A stretch of 64,000 nt of DNA from Schistocephalus solidus (GCA_017591395.1 WEDG01002913.1:248001-312000), one strand, 5' to 3'. Numbered from the stretch's first letter, positions 37,780-50,260 are shown. Notes: generated by a model not told the origin, from the letters alone. A program made the numbers and translations.

Positions 37780-37905
37780 TAGGTGGTTATACAATTCATC
37801 CTTACCCTTAATCCTAATCCTAATCCTAACCCTAAGTTTCACCCCAAGTCTTACTTTACATCCATCCCTAACTTCCCAAGTGGCCATTTAAGCAATCCTT
37901 ACACT
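37780..37905. repeat. Telomere-like repeat fragment
   Basis: CCCTTAATCCTAATCCTAAT and CCTAACCCTAAG lie at 37804-37836, followed by a tail beginning CTTTACATCCATCCCTAACT. It resembles the telomere-like block and tail of the repeats at 2527 and 17581, strongly diverged. Confidence 0.5.
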
Positions 37906-38027
37906 GTGGTATTCCCAGTGTTTATGGATAAACCGACTGATTTATTATGACACGTGTGACACTATAGACTATAGATCACCGAAACTTGAAAGAAGCAAGT
38001 CGCTATCATCAGCTTAGTCCAGATCAA

Positions 38028-39110
38028 TCAGTCGGCGACCGCGTGCAAACTCAATACCGATAACTTCGTATAGGGCCTTCCAGGGAGTTTGTTAAATGGT
38101 GTAGTTGAATACAATGGTTGAAAGGATACAACCAGATCTACCAGATTGGATATCGAACGGTTGGATAGATTGGTATAGAACAGAACTCGCGCAGGGATGG
38201 AGCTATTATAGGCCTTGATCATGGCAATGGTTTTTGCCGGCACACCATATATTTCCATTATCCAATACAGGGGCTCACAATGGATGGAATCGAACTCAGC
38301 GGTGAAGCCAACACAGCAGGCGACCGTCGGTTTTTGGTAGTTATGTCGGAATTCAAGAATGCGCCTCAGTATGAATATCTGGTCCACACATCTACATCCA
38401 GCACGGAATCCAGCTTGGTTGGGCCTCGCCCTAGAGTTACGCACTGCCTGAAATTGCCTGAGAAGGACAACAGCGAAGATCTTCGCAGCAACGTCGATGA
38501 GATTTACGCCACGGTAGTTCTCGAATCTCGTCTTATCTATATTATTGAAGACAGGTACAATGATGCATAAACTCCAGTCAACAGGAACATAGTAATCTTC
38601 CTACGCTTGTTCAGTCACCTCATGCAGCCAGGGTGCCAGAATTACGGCAAAAGATTTGTCAATTTCAGTAGAAATACTGTCATCACCGAGTGCCTTGTGG
38701 TTGTGCAGCCTTTGAACGGTTTCACTGACTTCCCCTCAGAGGGGGGGGGGGGTCATGTGATAATGCATAACTGAGGGGTCAAACTCCGCTGCAGAGGAGG
38801 TCGAGTACGCGAAGGGTTCCTTATCAACCTTGAGAAGGTGCTTGAAGTGCTCATACCATCGCTCAACCTTGGTCGAGTTATAAGCCATAAAGCCACCATT
38901 CACGTTGCGAATAGTTACTCAGTGCGGAGGGCTTACCACAACTTTGCTGAATAATTTGGCACAGTTTTGGAGTGCACCGAAGTTTGTTGCCTGCTCCACG
39001 GAGGTCACTATTTCAGCCAAATATTACTTCTGGACACCCTTAACCTACTTCGCCGCCGTTTTCCGGAGCTGGTGGAAGGAATCGTTGTTGCGTGGCCTGG
39101 CTCGAGCTCT
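38028..39110 (-). mobile_element. Second LINE family, RT fragment
   Basis: On minus, RT motifs of a different non-LTR element appear. GFMAYNSTKVERWYEHFKHL comes first (about 38835-38894). Then NYRGVNLIDVAAKIFAVVLL (about 38466-38525), NQAGFRAGCRCVDQIFILRR (about 38370-38425), AEFDSIHCEPLYWIMEIYGV (about 38245-38300). The first and last thirds are in broken frames. FTAEFDS replaces the usual F-x-A-A-F-D-S, and the catalytic YADD/FADD box is not reached. It differs in sequence from the zinc-finger LINE. Confidence 0.7.
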
Positions 39111-39414
39111 GACAGGAGAGAACTCCTAGTTTCTTGCACCAATGCGGTCACTGTAGCGTTGCCGGTTTGAGAACCTCTAGGTCCATAATGACGACAGTTC
39201 GTTTGCTGCGTAAGAATCTTTGGTTCACACTTTCAGTAGTAAAATTTCCCAATTTGTTATCTCTGTTCAATCCTGAATTTTGGCGTAGTTAACCCGCACT
39301 GTCTTATTTAAAAATAGAATTTCAAAGAGGTCAGTAATGCATCAGACCCCTTACAAACTTGGCTCGCCTAATGGAGAGCATTAAATTCACTTGCTTGCTT
39401 GTTAAAAGTCGTAA

Positions 39415-39560
39415 CGTAGGAGCTTGCCAACTAACGAAGTAACTCGGTTACGCGGAGTGGGGTCGGGTTGCAATGGCTTTTGTTAATGTGGCCTTTGGCA
39501 GCTCTCATAGGGAGGACCCGAGAAACTGAGGTCAGGTCTGTTTAGTGTGGGACAGCATAC
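39415..39560 (+). repeat. LINE tail fragment, diverged
   Basis: CGTAACGTAGGAGCTTGCCA, ACTAACGAAGTAACTCGG, GGTTGCAATGGCTTTTGTTA and ATGTGGCCTTTGGCAGCTCT follow the order of the second tail monomer, with many substitutions. Confidence 0.55.
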
Positions 39561-39854
39561 GTGAAGCCGGTTCAAACGAGGAAAAATATCAAAGAGGTCA
39601 CTAATCTGATGCACATCTCCCGTCTTCTTGCCGTTGTCTCGCTAGCGAAATATCAGAGATGTGGAAAGAGTGACGCAAACGCTGCAAACTTCTCCTTGCA
39701 GCAATTAACCACTGACTATGGAAGAGGGTGTTCACCGACGGTGCTACGTGACTCATTCGCCCCATTGTGCTTAAGGGTTCGATCTATAGCGTCTTAGGCA
39801 GTCTCACAGTGATTACTAAGATATGAAGAGAACTACTAATGTTGAAGGCAAGGG

Positions 39855-40065
39855 AGCCGGGAATGGCCATTCCTGGCTCATGAACCACTCGAACCCACGT
39901 TGTGTTGGTTGGCAGTTCAACGCTCTAACCATTAAGGCAGTTGTTCGCTCTTCTATCGATTTTGATTGGGGATTGCAAGCCTGGGATTTGGTATGGCTGG
40001 CTGATGAATGCTAATAAGCCCGAAATGGTTAATTCAGTCTCTGTTTTCTTGGTAGTGGTCGATCT
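39855..40065. repeat. Head-to-head SINE pair
   Basis: A minus-strand piece (39855-39945, with GGCCATTCCTGGCTCATGAA and a reversed tRNA-like head ending GCTCTAACCATTAAGGCAG) is followed by a plus-strand body (39975-40065: GGTATGGCTGGCTGATGAAT, GCTAATAAGCCCGAAATGGT, CAGTCTCTGTTTTCTTGG). Confidence 0.6.
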
Positions 40066-41374
40066 CTAACTCTGGCCTTTTTTCGATCTCGGTGGGTAAA
40101 CTATCATGGTAGATTCAGTGTCTGTGATGCTGGTGGCAATAAATGCAGGCTGGTTAGACTCCACTTCCTCCTCGTTGGCAACGCGGAGTGATCTTTTGAA
40201 ACCCTACAATGACGGGGAATCCTCATAGGATTGCTGCGTACCGGCAGAGGAAGTTAAATGTCACTTATCGCTCATAGTACTCTGATTACAGTGATGGAAA
40301 GGCAGGTTACAAATGGAAGTTCAAAGAACAGTAGCTATACAACTACAGGAAATTTGAGTTCAGACAAGGACACTTTTTCACCTATTTTTGTTATATTTGC
40401 TCGAAGGTGTCTTCTTTTTGCTCAAACGTCACTGAACCCCTTGGGTTGAGTCGAATTCGAGGCCTATGTCTAGTGTAAGCGGATGAACACCGATCAGTAG
40501 AAACAAAAGGATCCTGCACGATGTTTTCTACAGATAAGGTGAAGGTTTATGGCCAGCAATAAATTTGAACCTGGCGTGTGGCTGGTCGCAGAAACTTCCG
40601 GATCAAACAGCCTGGCCTCTGAGCTGCTCAAATTGGCGATTCCTCAGCTGTAAAGGGGATGCTTACTTTTTATGATACGACCTACCTGATAAGAGGAAGT
40701 GTGAGGCAGTCATGTTTCGATATTATCAAACCAACTACTCCCCCTTATGCTGGTCGCCCATCAACCAGGTCACCATCGATCGGAATTCTCATCCATTTAT
40801 ACAAGCTTGCGCCATGCAGCCTCTAATCTTTTTCTATTACTTGAACCAGTCCTTGACTGTAAGAAGGGTACACCATTTTCGGCACTAATTTGGAGTTGGG
40901 GCATGAGCATTGACCTTTTAAAAAACCGCTCGACAATGGTCCGTAGATCGATGAGATTATGGATTTCAGGGATCTGTGGAAGGGATTTTCTTGGGCCCTT
41001 TGAGGTCTTGAATTGTGATTCGCAGGTTTCCTCTGGCCTTCTTCGTGATAACCGTAGTTGTTAGGACGTCAAACTCAACTTGGCCCCCGCTTTTTCGGTG
41101 GACTGAAAATTCGTGCCAGCATTGCTGTTTAAAATTTCTGGTGATCACCACGGGGGAGTACAGGGTCCAGCTTAAAAGCCGAACAAATGTATGCATCGTG
41201 CTTAAGCGGGAACTAGCGTTCCACGACAAATGGATTCTATACATGTATAAGCTCCTTTAACCAAGCATTCTCGAACGAATTTCCAACTGCGTTACAGTGG
41301 AAGGGTAAGAAAATGATGTCAGTCGAATATCATCGAAGGATGTTACAACAAAGACGAAAGAGGCTGGAACGACA
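40066..41374. other. No recognised gene
   Basis: Several short frames, including 105 residues on plus (40747-41064) and 92 on minus (40966-41244), without recognised motifs. They may be part of an old element. Confidence 0.3.
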
Positions 41375-41695
41375 ATTTATGGTTTATTGGCCATTATCAG
41401 TCAGCCATACCCAACCCCAGGTTCGGGGCACCGGGGATTTGAAGTCATGGTCTTTGGTCATTGAGCCACCGGCTCGTCCTGTCGGTTGTGATCAGGAATA
41501 TAACTTGATCAATATTAATTATCCTGGGACAACGAACCCATGGCTTAATGGTAGAGCTTTGAACTCGATTATCGAAAGTCTGGATTCAACTCCCCGGTGC
41601 TTCAAACCTGGAGTTGGGTGTGACTGGCTGATGAAGACGGATAGGCCAGAAATGGCTATTCCAGTCTCTATTGTCTTTGCTGAAACTCCCTTCGG
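41375..41695. repeat. Head-to-head SINE pair, second instance
   Basis: Minus copy at 41375-41500 (GGCCATTATCAGTCAGCCAT then ACCCAACCCCAGG, with reversed head GGTCATTGAGCCACCGG) and plus copy at 41525-41695 (head GGCTTAATGGTAGAGC and GGATTCAACTCC; body GGTGTGACTGGCTGATGAAG, AGGCCAGAAATGGCTATTCC, AGTCTCTATTGTCTTTG). The plus copy keeps A- and B-box-like words. Confidence 0.72.
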
Positions 41696-43699
41696 CATAT
41701 ATTCGCATTTAAATAAGAAGGGGAATATAATGCTAAAACGAATCACCAGGAACACCTTTGTAAATGCCAAGAAACAGTATTAGCATACCTTTTGTCCTGC
41801 TCATAGGAGATCGAGCCACTTCATCAAGTGTTATTTTAAGGTCGCCTGGTTGCTACCGGTTGATATTCTAAGCTTTGTTCGTCGAGTAGACAGAATAAAA
41901 CGAAGCACTCATTTTGAATTCACGTTAAAGAGCTGTTGACTAAGTCTACTGAATTAGGTCGAGTCAGTTGTTTAGTCGTGTTTCGTCATAATGGTGACAG
42001 TGAAAAGGACCGGAGAGTGTGTAAGTAAAGGGTGTTATTACGGACAATGGCCATGCAAAGCGCTACCATAACATGCAATGGAGCAAATTCCCGATGCATT
42101 CAAAAGAGATACTCATATGAGGTCCCTTCATCCTCCCATTAAATCACTTGAACTTTTTTTGAGTGGATTCGAGTACAGATTATGTAGGTCGCAGGATATG
42201 ACAAGCTTAATCATCAGCAACTCCGTCATACCTCTCGAAGTCGTCCATGTAGTATGGAGCGGCGTCTTACAGGCAGTGACAGACAGGCCTTTTGAATACA
42301 AGTCTGATTGGTTGACGACCGATGTCATGCAAAGTTGACCCAATTTCTGAAAGGTGTTTACGATTAGGAAGAATTATTTAAGTGGGGTTGTAATATTAAC
42401 TATCGTGCATCCCACTGCGAGGATATTTCAGACAGGGCAGGATGTCGGCTTTTGAATACACTGCTTTCCGGCCACCTGCGAAAACCATACTTGATAAGAA
42501 AAATCACTACTCAAGTAGTATGCATTTTTATATAAATGTTCGATACTGCTGTAAATTAAAGTAATATTTAAAGGAAGCATGCAAAAACATATCCTTGCAA
42601 AACATATCCTGGCAGCTAATTAGTCCTTATTTAAATTTTATACTCGAATAAAGGGCATCTTTTTGTTTTAAAAAGTTTCTAATTATGAGAATGTTTAACA
42701 CCATACAAAGTCCATTCGACTAGCTTCGTATCCGCCCATTCAAAAATGCCCCTCGGGAAGCTTAACATGGAGTTTACATCAATTGCAAACTTCTATGAGA
42801 ACTATATGGTATCTTCTTAGTGGCATAGAGAAATTTAGGGTTTTCCTTACCTGGAAAGCATTCAGCTTGTAGACTGGAAACCCTAAATGTACACGCTACG
42901 ACAGATTCGGGAATTACAAAACTTTTCTAAGACGTAAATATCCCATTATTTTGAATATAAAATATAGAAGAGGTTAGTTTCCACAAAATGACCACAAGAA
43001 CAAATACATTAATATTAACAAGGAAAGCGAAATTAAACATGAAAAGGCATAGTACTAAAGTAGTCATTTTTTTCCAATTAAAGTCTTTTGCAAGCAAGTG
43101 AAAAGTATCGCATTCAAAAGCCGGCATCCTGCCGTTTTCGCAATGTCTTCGCCTTGGGTTGTAAGGCAGCTGATATTACAATACCACTTAAATCATCTTT
43201 CCTAGTCGTAAACGCATTTGTGGCTAACATTAAATGAACTCGGTCAATCACTGCACCTTTTTGAATACTGATTCCTACCCTTGTATAGGGGCTCGCAATG
43301 CATGTGGCTGCAGTCCCGCCTGGTCAAGGTGGCATCAATAATGTCGCAGATGGTATCTTTACACGCGTAAAAATCGATGTTGGTGAGTCTCGAGTGCTTG
43401 GTACACGCTTTTCTTCAGCGGTGCAAGTCAAGTACCGCATATGGACGGTTCTTAACCGATCTCTGCTTCCCCATCCCCCAGGCAGGCACGCAGGCAGACA
43501 TGCAGGATCTAAAATAGTAGCAATGAGCCAAATAACGATGGTTGTACCCAAAACACCTTACGCACCTTTGATTTTAGGGCCTGAAATGGCCTCGAAGTTG
43601 TGCTGCGGCGGGTGAGGGCTGACTCAGTCGAGCCGAATCCTGTGTACTTTTCCCAACAGATAAGCCCGAGGCAACAATCATCCGAGGCCATCAATTGTA
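41696..43699. other. No recognised gene
   Basis: Mostly AT-rich DNA (especially 42480-43080). No coding frame of note; the 105-residue frame at 43298-43615 has a short CAGGCAGGCACG-type repeat and no domain. Confidence 0.35.
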
Positions 43700-44370
43700 T
43701 CGCCTTTATGAAGCATACGACAGCTTGACCGTTGTAGTTTCAACGGTGGCCACTGTGGGTTCACAGCATCGCGTAGGACTTGACGTGACTTGTGTTGGAT
43801 TATAGTGACAGCAGACTTTCGCTGCATATACCTCACTCCCTGTTCCACTCCCTCATCTGGGCCTGGTGTCAAGACAGAGTTAAGAAGACTGGAGACGGGG
43901 AGGGCGCAGGCCCACACACTGTGGACTACCACAAATAACGGCACAAAGCACAAAAAAGGGGTCGGCTCAGATTCCAGCTCAGAGGGAGTGTCATAAAGGC
44001 CACATTAAGAAGAAGTCATTGCAGCATTACACACATTTCGAGTTATACCGTCAGTTGACAACCTTCCAAGCCATGGCTTTTAGGGCACCGCGATAGCACC
44101 AAGCAATTGACTTTATTTATAGTGAGGAAAATGTGCTGAGCCATCGACCTCACTCTCTTCCCCACCCCCAGAATCAGGTCACCTCCCAGCCGGTCAGTTG
44201 TCAGATGCGGCATTGAGCGCAGTGGCTGACAGGGCCAGCGCACCAGTCTGCATGCGCCACAGCATGACCTGGTCCCCGTGACACTCATATCAGAATTACA
44301 AAACCCAAGGGGTAAAAAGGAGTCATCGCTTTCGAACTCCCAGTCCACTGGTCAGCTGCCTAACACACAC
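43700..44370 (-). repeat. Extra LINE tail copy next to copy 4 (minus)
   Basis: On minus, a tail dimer: the first monomer is at about 44370-44050 (GACCAGTGGACTGGGAGT, then a CCCTAAAAGCCATGGCTTGG start of the second), and the second runs to about 43715, ending AACTACAACGGTCAAGCTGT. It lies just downstream of copy 4's own end, joined through GTGTGTGTTAGG. Confidence 0.65.
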
Positions 44371-45364
44371 GAGAGTTTGATCGCCGTATTCCGACGATGT
44401 CCACCGTATGTTCCACACCATGGTGATGCAAGGAGAGTGACTTGCACGTGTATTAGTTTTAAGTGATAGTTGCCTTGCGCTGCAGTTACCGCATTCTCTC
44501 CTCCTCCCTCACCCGAGACCGATGTCAAGAAGACCAGTGTTGGGAGAGGGCGTGTGTGGCCGGCGAGGCTGGAGCCGCCCGTGGGCGTGCTGCCACACCT
44601 GGCTCGGATCCCACCGAGCAGGAGTACCGTAAAAGCCCCATTAATAAGGGGCCATTGCAGCCTGACTCTCAGTTCGCCAGTCATCCACTCCACACAAAAC
44701 ACACTTTGGGCTGACCACATGGTCCGAGTTATCCCGTCAGTTTGCAACCTTCCAGGCCACGGCTTTTAGAGCATTGTGATAGTTTCAAGATCGCCAGATT
44801 TTTTATAGTGGGGAAAATGCGCCGAGCCCTCGATGTCACTCTCTCCCTCACCCCCACAATCCTACCACCGTCGGTGTCGGTCAGTCGTCTGATGCGGAAG
44901 TGGGCGCAGCTGCTATTGTTCGCGTCTACGCGTACTACGTACATGACCTGGCCCCCAATCACAAGCACCAGGAGATCACACAACAGGGGTTGAATGGCCC
45001 TCATCTCACATGTGTGCGTTTGTTAGAGGCCACGTTAAAAAGGAGCCATCGCAGCCTGACTCTCAGACCACCAGTCAGCCACTCCACACAACACGCATTG
45101 GACTGACTGCGAGGTCTGAGTGTAATCGTCAGTTTGCAACCTTCCAACCCACGGCGCTGATCGCCCCGTTATATTCTCAAGCTCAGCTCACACATGCAGC
45201 AGAGGAGCCACATGAAGAAGGAGCCGAGGATCATGCTTGCCTCTCAATCAGCTATGCAGACTGAGAGCATGTTTTCTTGGTGTTGCGTGTGATCCTGTGA
45301 TATGCATAGGCTGATGAGGAGAGATGTAGTTTTGTGATATAGTTGGTAGCGTTCTACCATAGGT
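44371..45364 (-). repeat. 3' tail of LINE copy 4
   Basis: On minus, the first monomer starts near 45170 (TATAACGGGGCGATCAGCGC with CCGTGGG) and the second near 44785 (CTATCACAATGC, TAAAAGCCGTGGCC), then runs to the terminal region at 44370. The stem-loop bases are partly mutated here. Confidence 0.7.
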
Positions 45365-46267
45365 TTTCATGGAGACGCATGTGACCTAAGCGACCCATGT
45401 GGTGCGTCAATGTGCGTGGGCAGTGCGACAGTTTATTCGGGTGTGGAGGGTGCATGTTGGTGCTCCTGGCACTGGTTCGATCAGGCCGATGCGTGATGTG
45501 CATGTGCGGTGACAATGAAGATAGGATAGATTAAGGGGAGCTCTTCTGCTGGTACTGATAGTTGTGCTCATGGGAGGACTTCGGCAAGTGGTGATAGGTG
45601 CGCAATATATGTTAAATGTTTCGGCATCGCGGTGGATTCCGCTTTCGTGGATGCGCATGTGACCGATCAGGCCCATGCGGTGAGCGAATTCGCGACGGCA
45701 GTGAGGGCATTGGAGGCGGTGGTCTTTGCTGTGTGTTGGTGCTCCAGGCACTAGTTCGCCCGTATCTGTGCGATTTATTCGCAAGTGACCTACAAGGCCG
45801 ATGCATGAGGTGAAGTTGTGATCGCAATGAGGACAGGTTAGTACCGAGTTACTACCGGGGGAGGTAGCAGGTAGCCGGTATTTGGAGGTGGCTACTGAGG
45901 TAGCGGGAGTGAGTCAAGTGGTGTTCATCGACGTGATCGGCGCAGGGGGTGTAGGAGGGAGGATGGTATCGGTGATCGTGGGCGGCGGGGCATCGATGAA
46001 GTGGTTATCAGTGGTTGAATTGGTCGTCATCTTGGGGTCTGAGGCAGGTGTGGCAGAAGTTGATGTTTGGGGATTGTTGGTGCATTGAGTTTGACAGTGT
46101 CCGACCAGGTCGATTCGCGCGCGGACTGTGCGTTGACAGCGTGGGCACGTTGGTAGTGCTTGGGCATTGGCTGTGTTGATCCGCGGTCCTTGCGATTTGC
46201 GAGCTGCTCTTTTGGTCTTGGCGGCGCCGATCCAGTTGGCCTCATAGATCGCTGAACCAGTCTTCAC
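45365..46267 (-). pseudogene. Connector and zinc fingers of LINE copy 4
   Basis: The minus frame 46267-45914 has the connector (IYEANWIGAAKTKRAARKSQ) and the C2HC finger (CPRC and RARIDLVGHCQTQC). Next come CPHCDHNFTSCIGLVGH (about 45835-45785) and LQCPHCRREFAHRMGLIGHM (about 45724-45665) in the 125-residue frame 45784-45407, then a degraded last finger (45440-45365). The same connector-finger adjacency as in copy 3 confirms that the fingers belong to the element. Confidence 0.78.
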
Positions 46268-46269
46268 GG

Positions 46270-48439
46270 ATCATCTCCATGCCAGTCTATCCTGGGCGAG
46301 GTCCGCCCAGGTCACCGGGTTGATTTGCAGTTGCTTCAGCGATTTCTTCAAAGTGTCCTTGTAGCGTCGTTTTTGATCTCCCTGTCGGCGAGCACCCGTA
46401 GCAACATATCCGTAGAAAAGTCTGTTGGGTAGTCGCCCGTCGTCCATTCTTACCAGGTGGCCACTCCATCGCAGTTACACTTGCCTCAGCATGGCGTGGA
46501 TGCTGAGCATTCCGGTGCGCTCCAGGACTTCCGTATCCGAGATCCTGTCTTGCCATCTCAGTTTCAGTATTCTGCGGAGGCAGCTGAGATGGAAGTGATT
46601 TAGCTTGCTGGCTTGGTTCGAGTGTACAGTCCAGGCCTCCGTTCCGTAAAGGAGTGTCGTCAAGACGATGGCCTTCTACATCTTCAGGTTTGGTGTTCAG
46701 GTGAATATCGTGGCGATTCCACACGGAGGTCTGCAGCCGGCCAAAGGCCTGATTGGCTTTGGAGATACGTTGGGCAACCTTGCCATCGATTCTCGTTTTG
46801 CGTGATAGCGTGCTTCCTACATATGCAAATGTTTCCACATTTTTTAGTTGAGCGCCGTTGACATTGACTCAAAGAGCATTGTATACTGCGCTGGTTGGCG
46901 GTTGGGGCATGACCACCGTTTGGCTGAATTGATTGTTAGTCCAAAATTAGCGCAGCCAGCGTAGATGAGGTCCATTTGCCTTTGCATGTCCTCCTTCGTC
47001 ACGTTTTTAAAGACGAAGTTGTCCGTGAAGAGCAATTCGTGGACTGTAGTCATAGACACACGCGTTGGGGCCTGCATGCGCCGACTGTTGAGAAGGTGCC
47101 CGTCAGTTCCTTAGGCGATGTGGATCCCAGGGCGCTCATCACGGTAGGCGCCCATCGGCATAGCAGAGAACATGAGGCTGAAGAGGGTGGGGGCCAGTAC
47201 GCAACCTTGCTTCACTCCATTGGTCACTGCGAATGCTTCAGATACCATCCCGTTGTCAGTGACACAGGCCATCATCGCATCCTGAAGCTGACGCAACATG
47301 TGCATGAAACCCTCATGACAGCCAAATTTCTGCATGATTGTCCACCGGCCTTCGCGATTCACCGTGACAAATACTTTCGTCAGATCCACGAAGGTAGTGT
47401 AGAGATGGGTTTGCATCTCCTGGCCCTTGTCTTGTAGCTGGCGAGGGGCGAAAATCATGACGGTTGTTCCGCGGTGTCGTCTGAAGCCACCTTGGCTTTC
47501 CAGGAACACTTATTGCTTTCGGTGACGGTTGACACGATTGAGAAGGATACGGGCGAAGAGCTTCCCGGCGATGTCGAGCAACGAGCTGCCTCTGGGGTTA
47601 TGACAGAATTGCCAGTTCCCCTCCCACTTATAAAAATGGACGATGGTTGCATCTATGAAATCTTGAAGAACTTGTCCTTGACGCCACATCTCTTGGAATA
47701 TGTTGTGAGTTCCAACATCAGCCGGGGCCCACCGTGCTTGTAGACTTCCGGTGGGATTGCATCGGATCCCGTTGCTTTCTCACTGGAAAACATTTGCACG
47801 GCCCGGATGGTTTCTGGTAGGGAAGGCGGCAGATCCAGGTCAGCGTTCGTGGCAGCATCTGAGATGCCTGATGAGCAATTTAGGAAACTTCTGAGGTGCT
47901 CGGTCCAGCGCTTCAGAATTCGAGATTTCTCCGTCAGAAGTGTTCTGTGGTAAGAGCTGAGCAGCGGTGCGGTTCCCTTGATGCAGGGGCCGTATATGGT
48001 CTTGATAGCTTCGAAGAAGTTTTTCATTTTGTTGCGGTCCGTATACCTTTAGATTTTCTCAGCCCTGCGGATCATCCAGGCGTCCTGCTTCTTCCGCAGC
48101 CGTTGCTGTACAAGGCGGTGGCATCTGAAGAAGGCTGCTTATGGTGGCGTCAGTTCCAAGGTCCATGTAGACTTTGTGTAGTGTATTCTCCTCCACGAGT
48201 AAGTTGCTGATGTCGGCGTTATTGTCGTCAAACCAGTTCTGGTGTTGACGGCGTGCGCGTCCGAGGACATCGAGGGCGGTGGACTGGATGACATTTCGCA
48301 GTTGACACCCTCGTGTCCCCACTGTGGCTTTATCATCTGGAGCATGCAAGTCCTCCAGTTTCCGGGTTATTTGGTTGCTGAAACCAAAACAGTGAGCAGG
48401 CAGATTTAACAAAAGAGTATTTAACTTACCTGGCGGTCG
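46270..48439 (-). pseudogene. Reverse transcriptase of LINE copy 4
   Basis: In minus frames: KLNTLLLNLPAHCFGF (48420-48370), SSEKATGSDAIPPEVYKHGG (about 47790-47730), FVDLTKVFVTVNREGRW (about 47392-47342, where the F-D of the catalytic motif is F-V), VTNGVKQGCVLAPTLFS (about 47230-47180) and ELLFTDNF (47035-47012). The FADD box is changed to FTDN, so two catalytic aspartates are lost. [20 protein letters not shown] (46838-46779) and MARQ with [13 protein letters not shown] out-of-frame text follow. Confidence 0.82.
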
Positions 48440-48705
48440 ATTACCTTGGGACCTTCGTTGGGGTTGAATTTGGAGCCTCATCTGGGAGATGTCGAGGCGG
48501 TGATACGTCCAACCATTGGCATCGCGGATCGCCAGCACGTCCTGTCGATCTCGCCTCCGGACAAGAACATAGTCCTGCAACTGCCAGCGCCGCGATCGAG
48601 GGTGCATCCACGAGGCCTTCTCCTACGGCTGAAGGCGGAATAAGATGTTGGTCAGCAGGAGATGGTGTTCCGTGCAGGTGCGCAGAAGTAAGAGGCTGTT
48701 GCATA
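48440..48705 (-). pseudogene. Endonuclease remnant of LINE copy 4
   Basis: Only the C-terminal end remains: [20 protein letters not shown] (from about 48610 down) and ANGWTYHRLDIS, where the catalytic Asp-His of copy 3 (TDH) has become Tyr-His. Confidence 0.75.
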
Positions 48706-48789
48706 TGTCGATAAAAGCTCACCAATCGCTTGTCAGTTGGAGAAGCTCGCGAGATATTCGCAGATCACGCAGAAGTGATTTCTAGCTGA

Positions 48790-49892
48790 ATTTGTCCTCT
48801 TTTTATTTTGTCTACTATTCCAACTGAATAGTTGCCTCTCCCTGACTGTGTGCTGGCTAACACTGAGCTACTTTGCCAACCCCGTATTGTCCGGGCCTGG
48901 CTACATTACAACTCGTCCTATTTATATTTTGATATATCCTGTTTGTTTTCATATTTCGTTTGCATTAATAAAAACATTTCTTAGGGGACTGATATTAACA
49001 AGTACTAACCCTATATTGCAAGGGTTCTATATCTCTCCCCTTTCATGCGCAAGTGAAACTTGGATGCATTTTCATGGACAAGTCCGCTAGCAACTTCATG
49101 TCATTTTTTTGCCTAAAAAGGAATCAAAAGAGAGTTAGAGTGTGCTTGGTAAACACATGACAGGCATCTACTTGAATTTCTACTGAATTCTCTAGGCTGT
49201 ACGTGGAAAGGAGGTTGACCTCTGGTTCTTACGGCTCCCATAAAATTCTTTCTGAGTCAGGAAAGGTGCAGATTAAATTGTGTGTCCTGGTTCAGAGGGC
49301 ATTGTCACAACCCGCACGCGGCTAAACGCATTGCCGATGCCACACTGCATATTAACAAAACCTTACACTAACAGGCTGTCAAACACGGAATACCTGCACC
49401 CTTGGAGGTCAAAACCAATGATTTTGAATGCACGACTACACCGTACTTAAACGTTACAGTAAGGGCGCCACAACCCATAAAACGCGGCCGGCGTCAGTAA
49501 GTTACTAAGCATAGTAACGATTTCCAGTTTGTTCAAGGAACGTCGCTTTTTCAATGAGGACTTTACTGTCCACCCAATCCAACCGCCCTTGGAAAACAGT
49601 CGCTGTCTAAATAATGGGCAGTTTGTCCGCAGTTTACTAGCGGTACAAAAGGTGACTGAGTTTTTCCGAAATAAATGACCCCAAACACGGTGTGTTGCTT
49701 TTGTGGGGCTGTACATGCCTTTTAACAATATGTTGCTCAAGAAAGTAAAATAATTCAATGAGGGGATTTTTTTGCACAACATAAATATACAATCTGATAT
49801 TTTCCTATTAATGATCCAGCTAAAGGAATATGTACTAGGACTCCCCGGCTTCTCGGATCAGTCGTACATTAGGTCCAAGTTAGGAAGAAAAA
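48790..49892. other. No recognised gene
   Basis: No gene or known repeat is evident. The 111-residue minus frame at 49447-49782 has no recognised motif. Confidence 0.3.
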
Positions 49893-50260
49893 AGAGACAC
49901 TAGATGACGGGTAATAAGCCAGCAATTTTCATACCAGTATCCCTTGTTTTTGTCGATAATGTCAATCTACCTAGCCCCTGTGAGGCTGCTGGTGGGGGTC
50001 GAGAGTTAGCCCCAAGGCAGAACGGGACGAGTGAGCCCTGTAACCGATCGATTAGCACCTACTTACCATTGCTAATATTCCCAATGGAAACCCGCTAGAC
50101 AACGGGCTAATAGCTCAAGGTTTAGAGCGTTGGACTTCTGATCAACAGGTCGTGGGTTCGAGCCTCGGCTGGGCACCACCTGTGGTTGGGTATAGCTGAC
50201 TGATTATGGCTAATAAGCCAGCAATGATCATTCCAGTCAGCAATGTCATTCTACCCTAGG
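49893..50260 (+). repeat. Two adjacent SINE copies
   Basis: A 5'-truncated copy (49893-50060: ACTAGATGACGGGTAATAAG through ACGGGACGAGTGAGCCCTGT and CCGATCGATTAGC) is followed by a fuller copy (50105-50260) with a tRNA-like head (CTAATAGCTCAAGGTTTAGA near 50108, B box GGGTTCGAGCCTC near 50153) and body GGTTGGGTATAGCTGACTGA. Confidence 0.75.

Larger units (their letters stand above)
44371..48705 (-). mobile_element. LINE with zinc-finger C-terminus, copy 4 (5' truncated)
   Basis: On minus it runs from an endonuclease remnant (48705) through RT, connector, zinc fingers and dimeric tail, ending at CTCTCGTGTGTG near 44370. It is truncated within the endonuclease at nearly the same region as copy 2 and is closest to copy 2 in its finger and tail sequences. 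It is inactive through frameshifts and an altered active site. Confidence 0.88.
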
